Translations under genes and position numbers: made by a program | NCBI RefSeq assembly: GCF_014633365.1 | Contig: NC_068350.1 | Coordinates: forward strand, 34,897,119-34,961,118 | Source: Diospyros lotus | Lineage: Eukaryota; Streptophyta; Magnoliopsida; Ericales; Ebenaceae | Reading direction: 5' to 3' | Length of the DNA stretch: 64,000 bases | Shown here: positions 45,451-57,400 of the stretch, piece after piece | Position numbering within the stretch: position 1 is the first letter of the stretch | How the letters are laid out: each line of letters begins with the position of its first letter | The notes under the pieces: generated by a model | Databases searched by the model: none | The model's input: only the letters and a program-made list of their open reading frames with translations | What the model was told of the DNA's origin: nothing

Positions 45451-45539
45451 ATATGAGTAATAATGAAGATGCCTTGATAGGGTAGGGCATGACATAGTTT
45501 ACTTTTCCCTTCGAGAAACCTAAATGAAAGAGTAAGGAG

Positions 45540-46100
45540 CAATTAATGTGTCATAGGTTAAGGCTCATAAGAGTGAAGGCCCAAAAAAGACAAAGGCCAA
45601 AGCCTATAAAGAGAAAGACACCACAAAGCCCATGAATTGTTCAACCTCCCAGAGATTGTCAACAGTCTCTCGAAGACCATTTGGTAGTTCCCCACGATTT
45701 TTAGGATATTATCTTGAAAACTGTTGACAGTCTCAACAGTTTCGTTAGACTAAATTCTGCTAAAAGATTTATAATAGTCTTGGGAAGAAAGCCAACTAGC
45801 AAGGCTTTAGGAGACTAAAAGGTCTCTAGGAGACTTTCCTCTCTCGTGAATAAGGCCCAATTAATGCGCGAACATGTTGCCAAAAGTCTATTTGGAAAAC
45901 TCATAACGGATAAATCTTATCCATAAGAAGTCCAAATCTTAATCGATCTTAGAACATTATGGATACTTATTCTCAAACTCTAAGTTTCTCTATAAATAGA
46001 AAGGCCTTCATTCAAAAAAAGGTACAACACTAATACTGATTCAAGAGTTCTGCAACTTCTTTAAGCATTTTCAAGAATTTAACTTAAGCATCTAACGATG
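45540..46100 (+). repeat. Third copy of the Gypsy 5'/LTR segment
   Basis: The start (TGTGTCATA, then GACAAAG..CAAAGCCTATAAAGA, then TTGTTCAACCTC) matches block A from about 31449 and block B from about 33951. It diverges after about 500 bp. Confidence 0.6.
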
Positions 46101-46358
46101 TTCTTCCTCGTAGGAATATGTCAGCTTGAAGGCGATTTTCTAGACATAAATTCTGATATATTGTTCATTCTAGCCCAATGGGGTTGGCAAGATTGGCTGC
46201 AATGGCGACGAAATGTCGCGGTCAAGCGAGGATGACTGGCATCTACAAACACTCTAATGCTCAAGTCAGTGAAGGTTCAAAATAACAGAGTGAGGGTAAG
46301 ACTTGGAAAAAACATACCTTGGCCTATGATCAGACTGATTTATGTAGAGATGAACATG
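46101..46358. other. Unassigned 260 bp
   Basis: No feature recognised beyond its position between two retroelement segments. Confidence 0.3.
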
Positions 46359-48170
46359 TGTAATACTTAAAAAATTTTATGGGCTTAAGTGTAATTTTTA
46401 TTGGGCCAGAAGTGTAATTTTTCAAAGTTATTGGGGTAAAAGTATAATTTTTTAAAGTTATTGAGGTAAAAGTATAATTTTTCAAAGTCATAGGGACTAA
46501 TTATAATTTTTTGGAACTTGAGGGCAAGGGGCCAAAGTGTCAAAGAATTAAAGATGAATGACCAAACAACAAAATTGCAGTGTGAACACTGCAAAAATTA
46601 GCAGCCACAGTGCGATCGCCAAACATTGATGTCAAATCACCGATAAGAAAGAGGGACCAGGCCATAATGGCCTAAGGATGAGTTTAAGGCTGTGGGGCAA
46701 CCTGATTGGTCGGAGAAACGGTCAAAAACTGCTATAAATAGCCAGGGTTGAGGCTGAGGGTTTTCATCAAGTTTCAATGGAAAAATTCAAGCGTTTTGGG
46801 AAAAATCGAGAGGTTTTGATAATGGGCTTTAGTTCTTAGAAGGTTAGAGATCATTTCTGGAGAATTTGGAGAGTTTTCGTGTTAATTTGAGATAGTTTCG
46901 AAGCTTGGCCAGAAAATCATGAGTCACCAAAGCCGAGCATTAAACGACAAAATTGAGGGAGCTTTGGTTGGAATTTCAAGCTAAGGGTGGTTCCATCGTG
47001 TTCAAGAGGAAAAATCAAGTCAGGAGGGGAAGAAAAATCAAAGGAATCAGAGCAAACCATGTCACTGGTGGCGAGAGGATCATCAAAGAAGACGACCGAC
47101 TTCGGGTGCGTGGGTGTTGGCGCGTGAGGTAAGAGAAAAATAGAAAAAAAAATAAGAAAAAAAGAGAAAAAAGGAAAAATAGAGGGAAAATGAAAAACAA
47201 AATCAAAAAATTTTGAAAAATTAAGAAATTGAGTTTTATTAATTTTTCAAAAAATTTGGCCAAGAAATTGTCATGGCATGAGTTTCGAGGTTAGAACATG
47301 CATACCGAGAAAGCCTAAAAAGTTAAATCAAGATGATTGATTTTTTGAAAAAATATTACATGTAGTATATTTGCTTAAGTGAGTATGGAATTTACAAAGG
47401 ATTTGCCCAGTTTATGGGATTTATGTGCATTTTGTTATACATATACATATTCATTTATATTGCCTCGATAATAGTGATAATGCATTGAGCATAATATTAT
47501 TGACATATCGATAATTGTACCATCCATGTTGACCATAGTGGGATGAGATGTTGCCCTAGTAGCGTAGCTACGTTTCCTTAAGTAAGAATTGTCAGAAATC
47601 ATAGGAGTTTCTTGCGGCAGGGATAGATTTTTCCCAAAATGACAGTTGTCGGGATGATTCCCTAGGGTTTCGCATCAGGACTAGAATGCTAGTGAAAGCT
47701 ATGCTAGGGTGTCGATTTATTTATGTCCATGCACCATTCATTCATGAAATTTATTTTAACCTTCACTTTGAAGATTCAATTTCTAATTTGGACTTTTATT
47801 CCTGGAATATTCCATGATCCAAGTGAATCGAGCAGTAAAAAGGGAAAATGAGTGGCTGAAGCATAATTTAATTTGAATTCATGTTATTCCCTATTTTTAA
47901 AACTAGTTTTATATGTTATATCACTTACCGAATATTGTAATTTATTGTTTATTGAGAACAGTAGTGTATGTTTGTGTCTATATGAAATTACGATATCCTT
48001 CAAGTTTCGATTCTAGATTTCGCAAGTGTTTAAGTTACAATTCCTTAGCTTATCATATGAAATGCTAAGTGTATTTATATATGGGGATTTTACATTGAGG
48101 AGTTTGTGAAAAAAGAAAAAAAAGAAATCTCGAGAATAATAGCATGCGCGGGGAAGTGGGGGTTGTTACA
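46359..48170 (+). mobile_element. Gypsy-family solo LTR, second copy, 1.8 kb
   Basis: It starts TGTAATACTT and ends GGGGGTTGTTACA. Internal stretches (for example ATCATTTCTGGAGAATTTG near 46850) match the solo LTR at 35491-38150. No gag/pol is attached. No clean target-site duplication was found (ACATG against AGGTG), so the boundaries could be off or the duplication has decayed. Confidence 0.65.
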
Positions 48171-49030
48171 AGGTGCCTTGTGTGTCGTCGACCATCGTGG
48201 GAGGATAGAGGGATAAGATACATGGTGGTGATAAGGATCATCTTTGAGGATCTCAAATTTGATGAAGATTACGGGTTGATGAGGATCAATGTGCGAGTTG
48301 TTCGGAGTTGATAGGATCCATTACTGACAAAATGATCTCAGCTTATATGGAAAGGCTATCTGAGCTTCTTGGGCTAAGCTCTAGTCAAGGGGTCAGGTTC
48401 GGTATCAAGTTGTGGGCCCGCAAGCCAATAGATTAGTACTATCCATGTATAATTTTTTTTTTTTTATTGAAAATTGCTACCCTTGTTCTTTTCATGTGAT
48501 AGTGAAAGTGATTGTATGTGACCTCTAAGGTTAGCCTATTGATTAGAGACTATAAGGACCTTCTCTATCATTAAGATTCAAGAGAGTTTGCACATAAATT
48601 CCTATGTACTTACCTAAAATGCGTGATTTGTTGGCTTGATGATACACAATGGCACACTCCCAAGAATTAATGAGTAGGACCAATAAGGGAACCTAGCAAC
48701 ATCTAAGATGTATAATGCTAAGTTGATAAGTAATATTACTCAATTTGTATAATGCTAAGTTGATAAGTAATATTACTCAATTTCTCTAGTAACATGGAAG
48801 AACCTAGCCCAAAATACTTTTAAGAGAGAAATTGGGCTTCATTTAAGCCCCCAAAGACAAACAAATACTGCCTACATTGTGTACTATTGAGTGTGCATTA
48901 TAGGAATTTATTCTATGCCAATTCTAAATTCAACACAAGATGGAAAACGTTATTAATGCAACGCATTGTTACCATATAGGTGGCAATTAAGAAGATTTTT
49001 GCTTGTGAACCAACCAACTAAGAGTGTGAT
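48171..49030. other. Gene-free stretch
   Basis: No gene. It contains a perfect 37-bp tandem duplication at 48711-48784. Confidence 0.4.
48711..48784. repeat. Perfect 37-bp tandem duplication
   Basis: The unit beginning TATAATGCTAAGTTGATAAG occurs twice head to tail without mismatch. Confidence 0.9.
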
Positions 49031-49440
49031 TTTGTGCACCCCTGGTCAAATTTTTTTTTTTTTTTTTTAGGGGGGGTCTTTCTCCCCAAGTTGTTTCTCT
49101 CTCTTTTCTTCTCTTGCTCTCGTCGTTGACTTTCTCGCCGCTACATCCTTTCTTTTTGTCGTCGCCTCCCCTATCGCTGCCTTGCCTTTCACTTGCCATT
49201 TGTGCCGTCTTGCTTTGCCTCGCCTTATTGCCTGTATGCTAACCACTATTGTATCCTCCCTTTTTGTGGTGAGGGAGGATGTAGTAATGATCGGCAAGGC
49301 AAGGCAGTAGCATTGGTAGTGGCAGCATTGGCAAGAATGTGGCGAGAGGAGAAAAAGGAAGCAGAGAACAGAAAAAAAAGAGATGAAAACCTCACAAAAT
49401 TAAGAGGGATGACGTGCACCCCCGTTAAAGGGGTGCAAAA
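49031..49440. mobile_element. Foldback element with GTGCACCCC ends
   Basis: The left end (TGTGCACCCCT) and right end (AGGGGTGCA) are inverted. The left half is pyrimidine-rich and the right half purine-rich, so the whole can fold back on itself (for example GCCTTGCCTTTC against GGCAAGGCAAGG). It is a non-autonomous foldback/MITE-type repeat; its open frames are not genes. Confidence 0.5.
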
Positions 49441-49612
49441 AATTGACACTCACCAGTCACAAAATGATGACGTGGATATATACATACACAAAATGATTAT
49501 AATAATAGTAATAATAATATAAGAATATACACCCATTCGTCCGTTACAATTGTGCTATCACTTGCAAATTCTCTCCCCAAAATCGCCTTTCCTTTTTTCG
49601 AAAGAAAAATGT

Positions 49613-49660
49613 TATTGGTACACATTTGTGTATACCTTGAGCTACATAAATGTGTACCAA
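49613..49660. other. Perfect 13-bp inverted repeat (hairpin)
   Basis: TTGGTACACATTT and AAATGTGTACCAA flank a 22-bp loop upstream of the helicase pseudogene. It could be a remnant of a small MITE or a chance hairpin. Confidence 0.5.
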
Positions 49661-49967
49661 TGATAAAAAAGTCTCACATGAAGCGCATAGAGGTACGTGA
49701 AACGCATGTGAAGCGAGGGGTATTTTGATCATAATACCCCCTTATGTAGTCTAAGATGTACAAAAGTGATGTACATCTAGCATTATTCTTTCCGGAAACA
49801 CAACTCTCTTCAAACACCGAACGGAAAATGGTGGAGAAACGGCCGGCCAGCAAAACCCTAAGGAAACTTCTGATTCTCAATCCAAACTCTGGAGGCATCG
49901 GATGGGATCGGACGTCAAAAGCGATCAGGTAGGGTTTTTCATGAGTTTTGAGCGGTGGCCTGGAGAC

Positions 49968-52534
49968 ATGGACTATGATGGCGGCGGCGGCGGCGGCGGC
50001 GGCGAAACGGCTCCGACGTCTCATTCGTCGGAGACCTACTTCCTCTATTTTGTCATAGCGAACATCATCGGCTTGCAGTAATACAACGGCAAGATCAGCG
50101 GCCGGGAAATAGTGTGTCTGGTCCGCTAGCCCTTGAATCCCTACGACCCAAACGCGATTAAGGTGCTCAGCACCAGGACGGTTCAGATGGGCCAATTGGA
50201 GCGCTATGCGGCGATGGTTCTCGGGCCGTTGGTGGACCAGAATTTGATCACCGCCGAAGGCATTCTTCCCAACACTCCGGCGAGGTGTAACCGCTTCAAG
50301 ATTTCGGTTCAAATCCATATATTTGCCTTCAGGGAGGCCTTTTCCAGAGTCAAGTCTGCGATTTCGCAAGGTGGCTTGCAGTTGATTTCGAGCAACTACG
50401 CGTCTTTTACCTTGTCGCAGGCGGTTGTGTTTAAGGAGAGGAAGGCCGGCCCGGACGAAACGAGCGTGGTTGAGACATTTAAACTGGTGGACGAGAATGT
50501 CAGTAAGAAATCAGCAATGGAGGCGCTGGAGCCACCCAAAGAAGTTATCAAATCGGAGCTTTTCTTGCACCAGAAGGAAGGCTTGGGGTGGATGGTTCAT
50601 AGGGAGAATTCTTGCGAGTTGCCTCCATTCTGGGAGGAGAAAGATGGTGCTTATGTCAATGTGTTAGACTAACTATCAGACCCGTACCCTGCCTGAACCT
50701 CTACAGGGTGGAATTTTTGCGGATGACATGGGGTTGGGTAAAACTCTCACATTGCTTTCTTTGATTGCCATTGATAAATGTGGTTGTGCAAGTCCCTTTT
50801 CAGTTAATAGCAGTAGATAAAATGCAGAATAAAGTGAGGGGTCAGATGGGAAGGATGATAAATTGGTTGTTTTGGGTAGCAAGAAGTTGAAGAGGGGGAG
50901 GGTAAGTAAAAATGATAGTAGTTCACGGAAGACAAAAAAGACTGAAGATACCCAATTTTATAAAATAGTGAAAGGAAAATCTGTTGGTGGATTAGATGGT
51001 TGTGCTGATGCTTCAACTTTAAAACCAACACTAATTGTGTGTCCTCCCTCTATGTTTTCGACATGGGTGACAACAGTTGGAAGAACACACTAGACCGGGA
51101 AAGTTTAAGGTGTATATGTGTTATGGGGAACGGACAAAAGATGTACAGGAGCTTCACAAGTATGACATTGTTTTAACAACCTATAGGACTCTTGCCTGTG
51201 AAGAACCTGGGGATGGATTACCTATGAAGAAGATAAAGTGGTGGCGAGTGATTCTGGAAGAGGCACACGTGATTAAGAATGCAAATTCCCAACAAAGCCT
51301 TGCTGTTACTAGCCTGAATGCCATGCGGAGGTGGGTTGTGACAGGGACACCAATACAAAATGGCTCATTGGATTTATTCTCTCTCATCGCATTCTTGAGG
51401 TTTGAACCTTTCTCAATTAAAAGCAACTGGAATAGCTTGGTTCAGAGGCCACCATCTCACGGAAATGAGAAAGGGCTTTTGCCCTTGCAGGTAATAACAC
51501 ATTCTATTTGTTTCTTAATCCCATAGGTGTTGCCTTCCTTGTTGAATTTAGAATTGGCACATTAGATGTTGTGAGATTCTTTTCTGTTAACTTGGGAAAT
51601 GTCTTCCTGCTATTATGTTGGACATTTCTCTGCTTTGTGGATCAATCTGCCATGCTATGAATATTCCAAAAGCCAAGCCTCTATTAACATTAGTTACTAC
51701 AGTTGAATAAATTTAATTGGTCCAGCAACCAAGGTTTTGCATTTCCACATGACCACTGGAGGCTTCTCAGTTTGGGGTGGGGATATTTCTCTTGGCATGG
51801 TGATTAGCAGTAATGCAGCCCATCAGTTTATGGATTGAATTGATATGGATGGAAGATTATGTGATTCCAGCTATGCTGCTGGGATAGATCATGCTACATC
51901 AAGAAATAAAAAGCAAAGAGATGTGTAATAAAACTTTTCAATTCTTTTATGCTACTTTAGGAGTTAATCAGAATGCTATCTGAAAAGGAAATGATAAGTA
52001 TTATATTGGAAAAAACAAAATTATAGTCTCTTGGAGCAGGATTAAAGATGACAAAGATTGCTGAGTCATCTTAAGCTTCTATAACATAGTCTTCAATGGA
52101 CTTCTTGGAATTGTATAGTCAGTTCAATTTGTGCTACACGTGCTTTTAATTTTCTTTTGCTTTCTTTTGTTTTAGATTTTAATTGCTTGGGTATTTTTTC
52201 ACCCGATAACGCTTCTCATTCATTGCGCTTAATGTGAATTAGGTTCTAATGGCAACCATTTCACTGTGGAGAACAAAAGACAAGGCTTTAATTGGGTTGC
52301 CACCTAAAACTATGGAAACCTGTTTAGTGGAACTTTCAGCTGAAGAGTGGGAGCTGTATGATCTGATGGAAAATGAGGCCAAGGGTGTTGTTCGGTACCA
52401 TATCCACGCTTGTAGTGTTACAAGCGATTACTCAACTGTGCTAGGTATAATTTTACGGCTACGCCAAATTTGTACAGACATGGCCTTGTGTCCTTCAGAT
52501 CTCAAATCATTTCTTCTATCCAACAATATTGGAG
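49968..52534 (+). pseudogene. HLTF/RAD5-type SNF2 helicase pseudogene (SMARCA3-like 1), truncated
   Basis: The intact relative is a chromatin/DNA-repair ATPase (HIRAN domain, SNF2 helicase split by a RING finger). Exon 1 runs 49968-51490 and exon 2 52243-52534 with usable GT..AG sites. Residue 1 onward shows a Gly run from (GGC)8, then HIRAN-like ETYFLYFVIANIIGL and YDPNAIKVLSTRTVQMG. Walker A region FADDMGLGKT is near 50716. Later motifs are VTGTPIQNG and LRFEPFSIKSNW. Disablements: in-frame stops at 50079 and 50127, a 1-base insertion near 50667, stops at 50818 and 50830, and a 1-base insertion near 51073. The DEAH box reads EEAH (51257-51268). RING and helicase-C exons are absent downstream, where the segmental duplication begins. 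Confidence 0.9.
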
Positions 52535-53296
52535 GTATTTAACTTGATACTTTTCACTTTCCTTTTTTCGGTTTTTTCTGTTTATTAGTTATGCTGTTGT
52601 TCCAATATCTCATTGATTCTTTATTATGCATGGCAGAGAATTCAGTTGTTTGTTTATTGTTACATTTCTTGTTGCTTACCCTTATTATTGTGCCATTTTT
52701 GTTTCTATCTTTCATGTTTTTGGCCTTCTGAGTTTCTCTTAGTCAGTTGATGCCCAATTTTTCTTGTTTGAGGTGTTTTTACCATCTAATTGTTCTTGAC
52801 CAGATACCATTCTTGTTTTGCCATATAGTCTTGTTCCTTGGCTTCTGTTGATTAATGAATTGTTAAAGTTTTCTACTAGAAGGAGAAGATACTATTATCT
52901 CCGTCTGTCAGTTTTTTATTTTTAATTTTAAATTTATTTTCAATTTTATATTTTAAGTGTCTATTTTAAGATTACTAAAAATACGTTCTTTTTGTTTGTA
53001 GCATTTTTTGCCTTTTGAAAATTTTGAACATGTTTGTGATGAAAATAGTTAAAATGACTTTTTCTTGTTTTGAGTTTTCCTTACAAAATTTTTTCTTATT
53101 TGTGAAAATACGTTTTTGAAAATATGAAAGTAAACACGTTTTCATTTTTTTAAAAAATTAAAAATTAAAAACTACTTAAAAATAATAAAGAGAAGATGCC
53201 CTAAATGTGTCATTTTGTAGCTGTCATAGTTGATGTTTTAGCTTTTTTTGGGGGGGGGTACATATACTTCTATTGAGAGTTTGGTTGCTGGGATAG
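52535..53296. other. Intron-like remainder and AT-rich element downstream of the pseudogene
   Basis: No further helicase exon recognised. An AT-rich interspersed element (about 52910-53190) is listed separately. Confidence 0.5.
52910..53190 (+). repeat. AT-rich interspersed element, copy 1
   Basis: Shares about 280 bp with 61430-61700 in the opposite orientation. Common phrases include AAATACGTTTTTGAAAATAT and TTTTTAAAAAATTAAAAA. Non-coding, MITE-like; ends not resolved. Confidence 0.55.
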
Positions 53297-53746
53297 ATCC
53301 TGTTACAGTTCAACCCCAATGGCACCCCAAATTATGTTTTATTTTTTTCTTTTTTTTTTTCCCTTTTTCTTGTTTTTAAAACCAGAAACTTTAAACTTTT
53401 TTTGTAGGTAGAATTAAAGGTGTCAATATCATAAAAAGAGAGAAAAAGACATCAAAGCCCTCGCTAGCTCTTGCAGGTCTAGCCCACCAATCCTTGGTGG
53501 GCCAGCACACTAAGTTATCATTTTTCATTTGATACCACATATAAATAAAAAAAATATAAATTTATAATGTTAAAAATATAAAATTTAGAATAATATGTTG
53601 GATAACATGATTATTGATGCCCATGAAATTAATTGAATCAAACTGATGGGGGAATGAAGATAGTTTCTAGTTGAACGATGACTTAATATGATTATGATTT
53701 TAATATTTTACCATCAAAACATCTCACAAGATTACGTATTTTTGTG

Positions 53747-53918
53747 CTTTTAGCGTATAAATCGAGTGGTCAGATGAGTAATATGTTGATGTCATTTCAG
53801 TGGGTTGTAAGTTCGATTTTCGCCATGCGCAAAGGCTAAAGGCCTAACTGCGATTTATTTTCCCTAGTGTAATTGAGTGCACGAGCACTAAGAGTCACAC
53901 AAGAACGGTTATTCCAAA
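53747..53918 (+). mobile_element. tRNA-derived SINE, about 172 bp
   Basis: Present in copy 2 of the segmental duplication and absent from the equivalent site in copy 1 (near 24425). It is bounded by a 16-bp direct repeat with one mismatch: ATTACGTATTTTTGTG at 53731 and ATTATGTATTTTTGTG at 53919. Inside are a box-A-like TCGAGTGGTCAGA (near 53762) and a box-B-like AAGTTCGATTTTC (near 53809), the RNA polymerase III promoter of tRNA-type SINEs. No coding capacity. The empty site in copy 1 supports a real insertion. Confidence 0.75.
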
Positions 53919-54499
53919 ATTATGTATTTTTGTGAGACATTGTCCCTATCTTGTCTTACCCCATGGACGATAAGTCTCATGGGATAGCTACTTACAAATC
54001 TAACTTAAAGGCCTCAAACGAATTAGAAACAATAAATTTGACGATTGAAAGGGAAATTAGTTTAAGGGGTAATTGAAGACCTAGTAGGGACATTATAAAG
54101 GGTGTATTAATCCCTTGCTAATGATCATTGAGGGTCGATTTTATACACGTCTTTTGTTTTTCGAGAGATTAGAATCAATTTAGTATTTTTAGTATTATTA
54201 AATATATTAAATCGAAACTCAAGATGTTATTTAAACCCTATGATGTATTTTGTAAGAAGAGGGTAAACTTATTTTGAAGCTTGAATGAGATTTGGTTTTG
54301 TTTCATATTAGAAACTCTACTAGAAATTCTTATCGATACACTCATTATTGTTAAAACTAAGCAACTCTCTGTCCTGTATATATCTTGTGTATTTGCTTAT
54401 TGTGCTTCAAGACAATACGGAGAGAGCAAGTCTTAGAGCTCTTGCTAATAATTGAACAAAAGGAAGAGATCAAGTTATAAGATGCATCCATAGATTTTT

Positions 54500-57400
54500 C
54501 TAGTGAATAGGCTTAGTGGTAGTGGATGGCACAGCCACAGGGAGTGGCTTTGCAGCCAAGAAAGCATAGAAGAGAGCAAGCGACCTCTCTGGCTGCGAAA
54601 ATGGCGCTTCATGAGCCCCTCCTCTCACCGTCGCAAACGTCAGTATATCCCCATAAACCTGTGTCCATCCAGCAACCTGCAGCTTGCAAATTAACCCACA
54701 ATTTCACCCAAATTAGCTACCCGTCTTGTTTCTAGATTTCTGTATGGATCAGATGCCATAAATAATGCGATAATTTGCAAGGACGCAAGGTAAATGGGTT
54801 GTAAGTTTGTTACCATACCAAACAAGAAGTGTGAATGATGTTTTTAAATTTTATTTATTGAATTTATAAGGTGGGATGACTATTGGTTAGTGGAGAAGTA
54901 TCTCTAGATGAAGAAAAGTTATGTTGGATGACTACGAGACCACGTGCTTTTATTACTTGGATTAATTTATCGGGGAATCAATATGTATTAACATGTGGGA
55001 ATACGGGAGTGGGTATAGCTATGCAATAAAAAACAAAAATAAATCTTAAATTAAACAAATGAAGTTATAATAGTGTTCGTTGAAAGATAAAATATGTGAG
55101 ATAAAATTAAAATAATTCAAACTCGTGAAGAAAAAATTGACATAATATATGTAAAACAGGGTATAGAATGGAAACAAGTCTCACAAAACGAGCTTGGTAA
55201 GAAATACTTAAGCATAAATCTGAGTATATGTATGGTAAGGATAAAATAATTAGAGACTTAAAATTTATGCAATTGATGTAATGTAATAGACTTAATATGA
55301 TCATATAATGCAGGAAACTGAATAAGCAATGAGTGGAATAATTTCTCACATAATGGGAATGTACATAATGGGATCCTCTTATAGAGGAGTGGAGAAATCA
55401 CATAAAGAAACCTACCTTCTACAATAAATACAACATAAGGAAATAATACATATCTACATTATTAGGAATCTTTCCTTAGGAAATTTCCTATTCCAAATTA
55501 GGAAGGCATCTAAAGATCTACTACATTCTTTGACACTGGGCAAATGTCTGTCATTCCCAGCTTGCCTATTAAGTTTTCAAATCTTTTGACAATCAGCCTT
55601 TTAGTAAGAACATTCGCCACTTAATTTTCTGATGACACGTAGGGAATCAAAAATAGGCCAAAATCCAATTTTTTCTTAATGAAGTGTTGATTTATTTTTA
55701 TATGTTTTGTCGTGTCATGTTGAATAGGATTATGAACAATACTAATAACTAATTGATTATCACACAAAAGTTTAATGGGACCTTACACCTTGACCTTCAA
55801 ATTCTCTAGGATAATTTGCAACCATAACAACTCATACAAACCAAGGGTCATAGCCTTGAATTCTACCTCAGCACTTGATCTTGTCACAACTTCTTGCTTC
55901 TTACTTCTCCATGACACCAAATTGCCTCCTAAGAACATACAATATCTAGTTTTAGATCTCCTGTTAACTAGAGATCCTCCATAATTTGCATTTATAAATC
56001 CTTTGATATTTAAATCAGCCCCTGGTGCAAATAGAATACCTTTGCCCAGTGTGGCCTTTAGGTAGTTCAAGATCCTCCTTACTAGATGCATGTGTTTCTC
56101 GGTTGGGTTGTGTATGAATTGACTCATTAGGCTGATAGCAAATGGTTTGCCAGGCCTAGTGTGAGAGAGATATATCAGCCTACCCACTAACTGTTGGAAC
56201 TTGCCCTTATCCACTGCCTTTCCATTAGGATTCTCTTGCAATTTGATGTTAAGATCTACTGGTATGCTGGCTTATTTTCCCCCTATCATACCTGTTTTAG
56301 CTAGCAAATTAAGTTTATACTTACGTTGAGACAAGAAAATCCATACCTTAGAGTATGTTACTTCAATCCTTAAAAAATATTGTACAACACCAAGGTCCTT
56401 AATTTCAAATTCCTTGACTAAATTTTTCTTGAGAATCTACTGGTCTTCTTCATTATTTCTTGTAAGCACAATGTCATCAACATAAATTAGTAAGGTAGTT
56501 ATCTTATCACCCACATACTTGATGAAGAGAGTATGATTTCCTTTACTATGATGGTACCCCATATATTTCATGGCTTTAGAAAACCTGCCAAACTAGGCTC
56601 GTAGGGACTATTTGAGCCCCATATAAAGCCTTCTTATGTTTGCATACGTTTCCTACACTCTCTTGCTAAAATCTCAGAGATAACTCCATGAACACCTCTT
56701 CCTCTAAATCACCATGTAATAAGACATTTTTTACATCTAGTTGTTGTAGCTTCCACCCAAAATTAGCTGCTAGAGATATGAAAACTCTAATTGTGGTCAT
56801 CTTTGTTATGAGGGCAAAGGTCTCAAGGTAGTCTATGCCATATGACTTGGTATAGCCTTTGGCCACCAGCCTTACCTTATACCTTTTTAGGGTTCCATCA
56901 GTATTGTATTTTAAATTGAAAATCCATCTGCAGCCCACTGGCTTGACTCCTTTGGGTTTAGACACCAATTCACATGTTTGTTTTTTATTTAGGGCCCTCA
57001 TCTCCTCCAACATTGTTTCTTTCCATTTCTGATCTTTTAGAGCCTTCCCTATTGACTTTGGAATAACAATAGCATTCAAGGATGTTAGGAAGCTTTTATG
57101 GCTTTGAGAAGATCCAAATCATTAGGTTCAGGATTAGATAGGGATGGAATGGAAATTGTCTGAGGTGTGAATTCCATACTTGGGTTAGGATCTGATGCTG
57201 ATGTAGGCTGAGGATCATTAAGGGATTGTCTTCTTTTGAATACACAAGGAGAGTCGTTAAACCTAACTAGGCAGCTATCGGACTACTTGTTCATTGTAGT
57301 TTGCATTTTGATGGGAGGAATTAGGTAAAGAAGTATGCTGAGGAGAGGAATAAGGAATGAGATTAGGAGGCTGATGGGTACCATCAAAGCTCACTAGAGC

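Noticed and set aside
49674..50369. 231-aa minus-strand open frame
   Set aside because: It is antisense to the first exon of the helicase pseudogene, which has clear family motifs on the plus strand.
52535..53296. Continuation of the helicase gene (RING and helicase-C exons)
   Set aside because: No CxxC RING pattern or helicase-C motifs were found in any plus-strand frame before the duplication starts.
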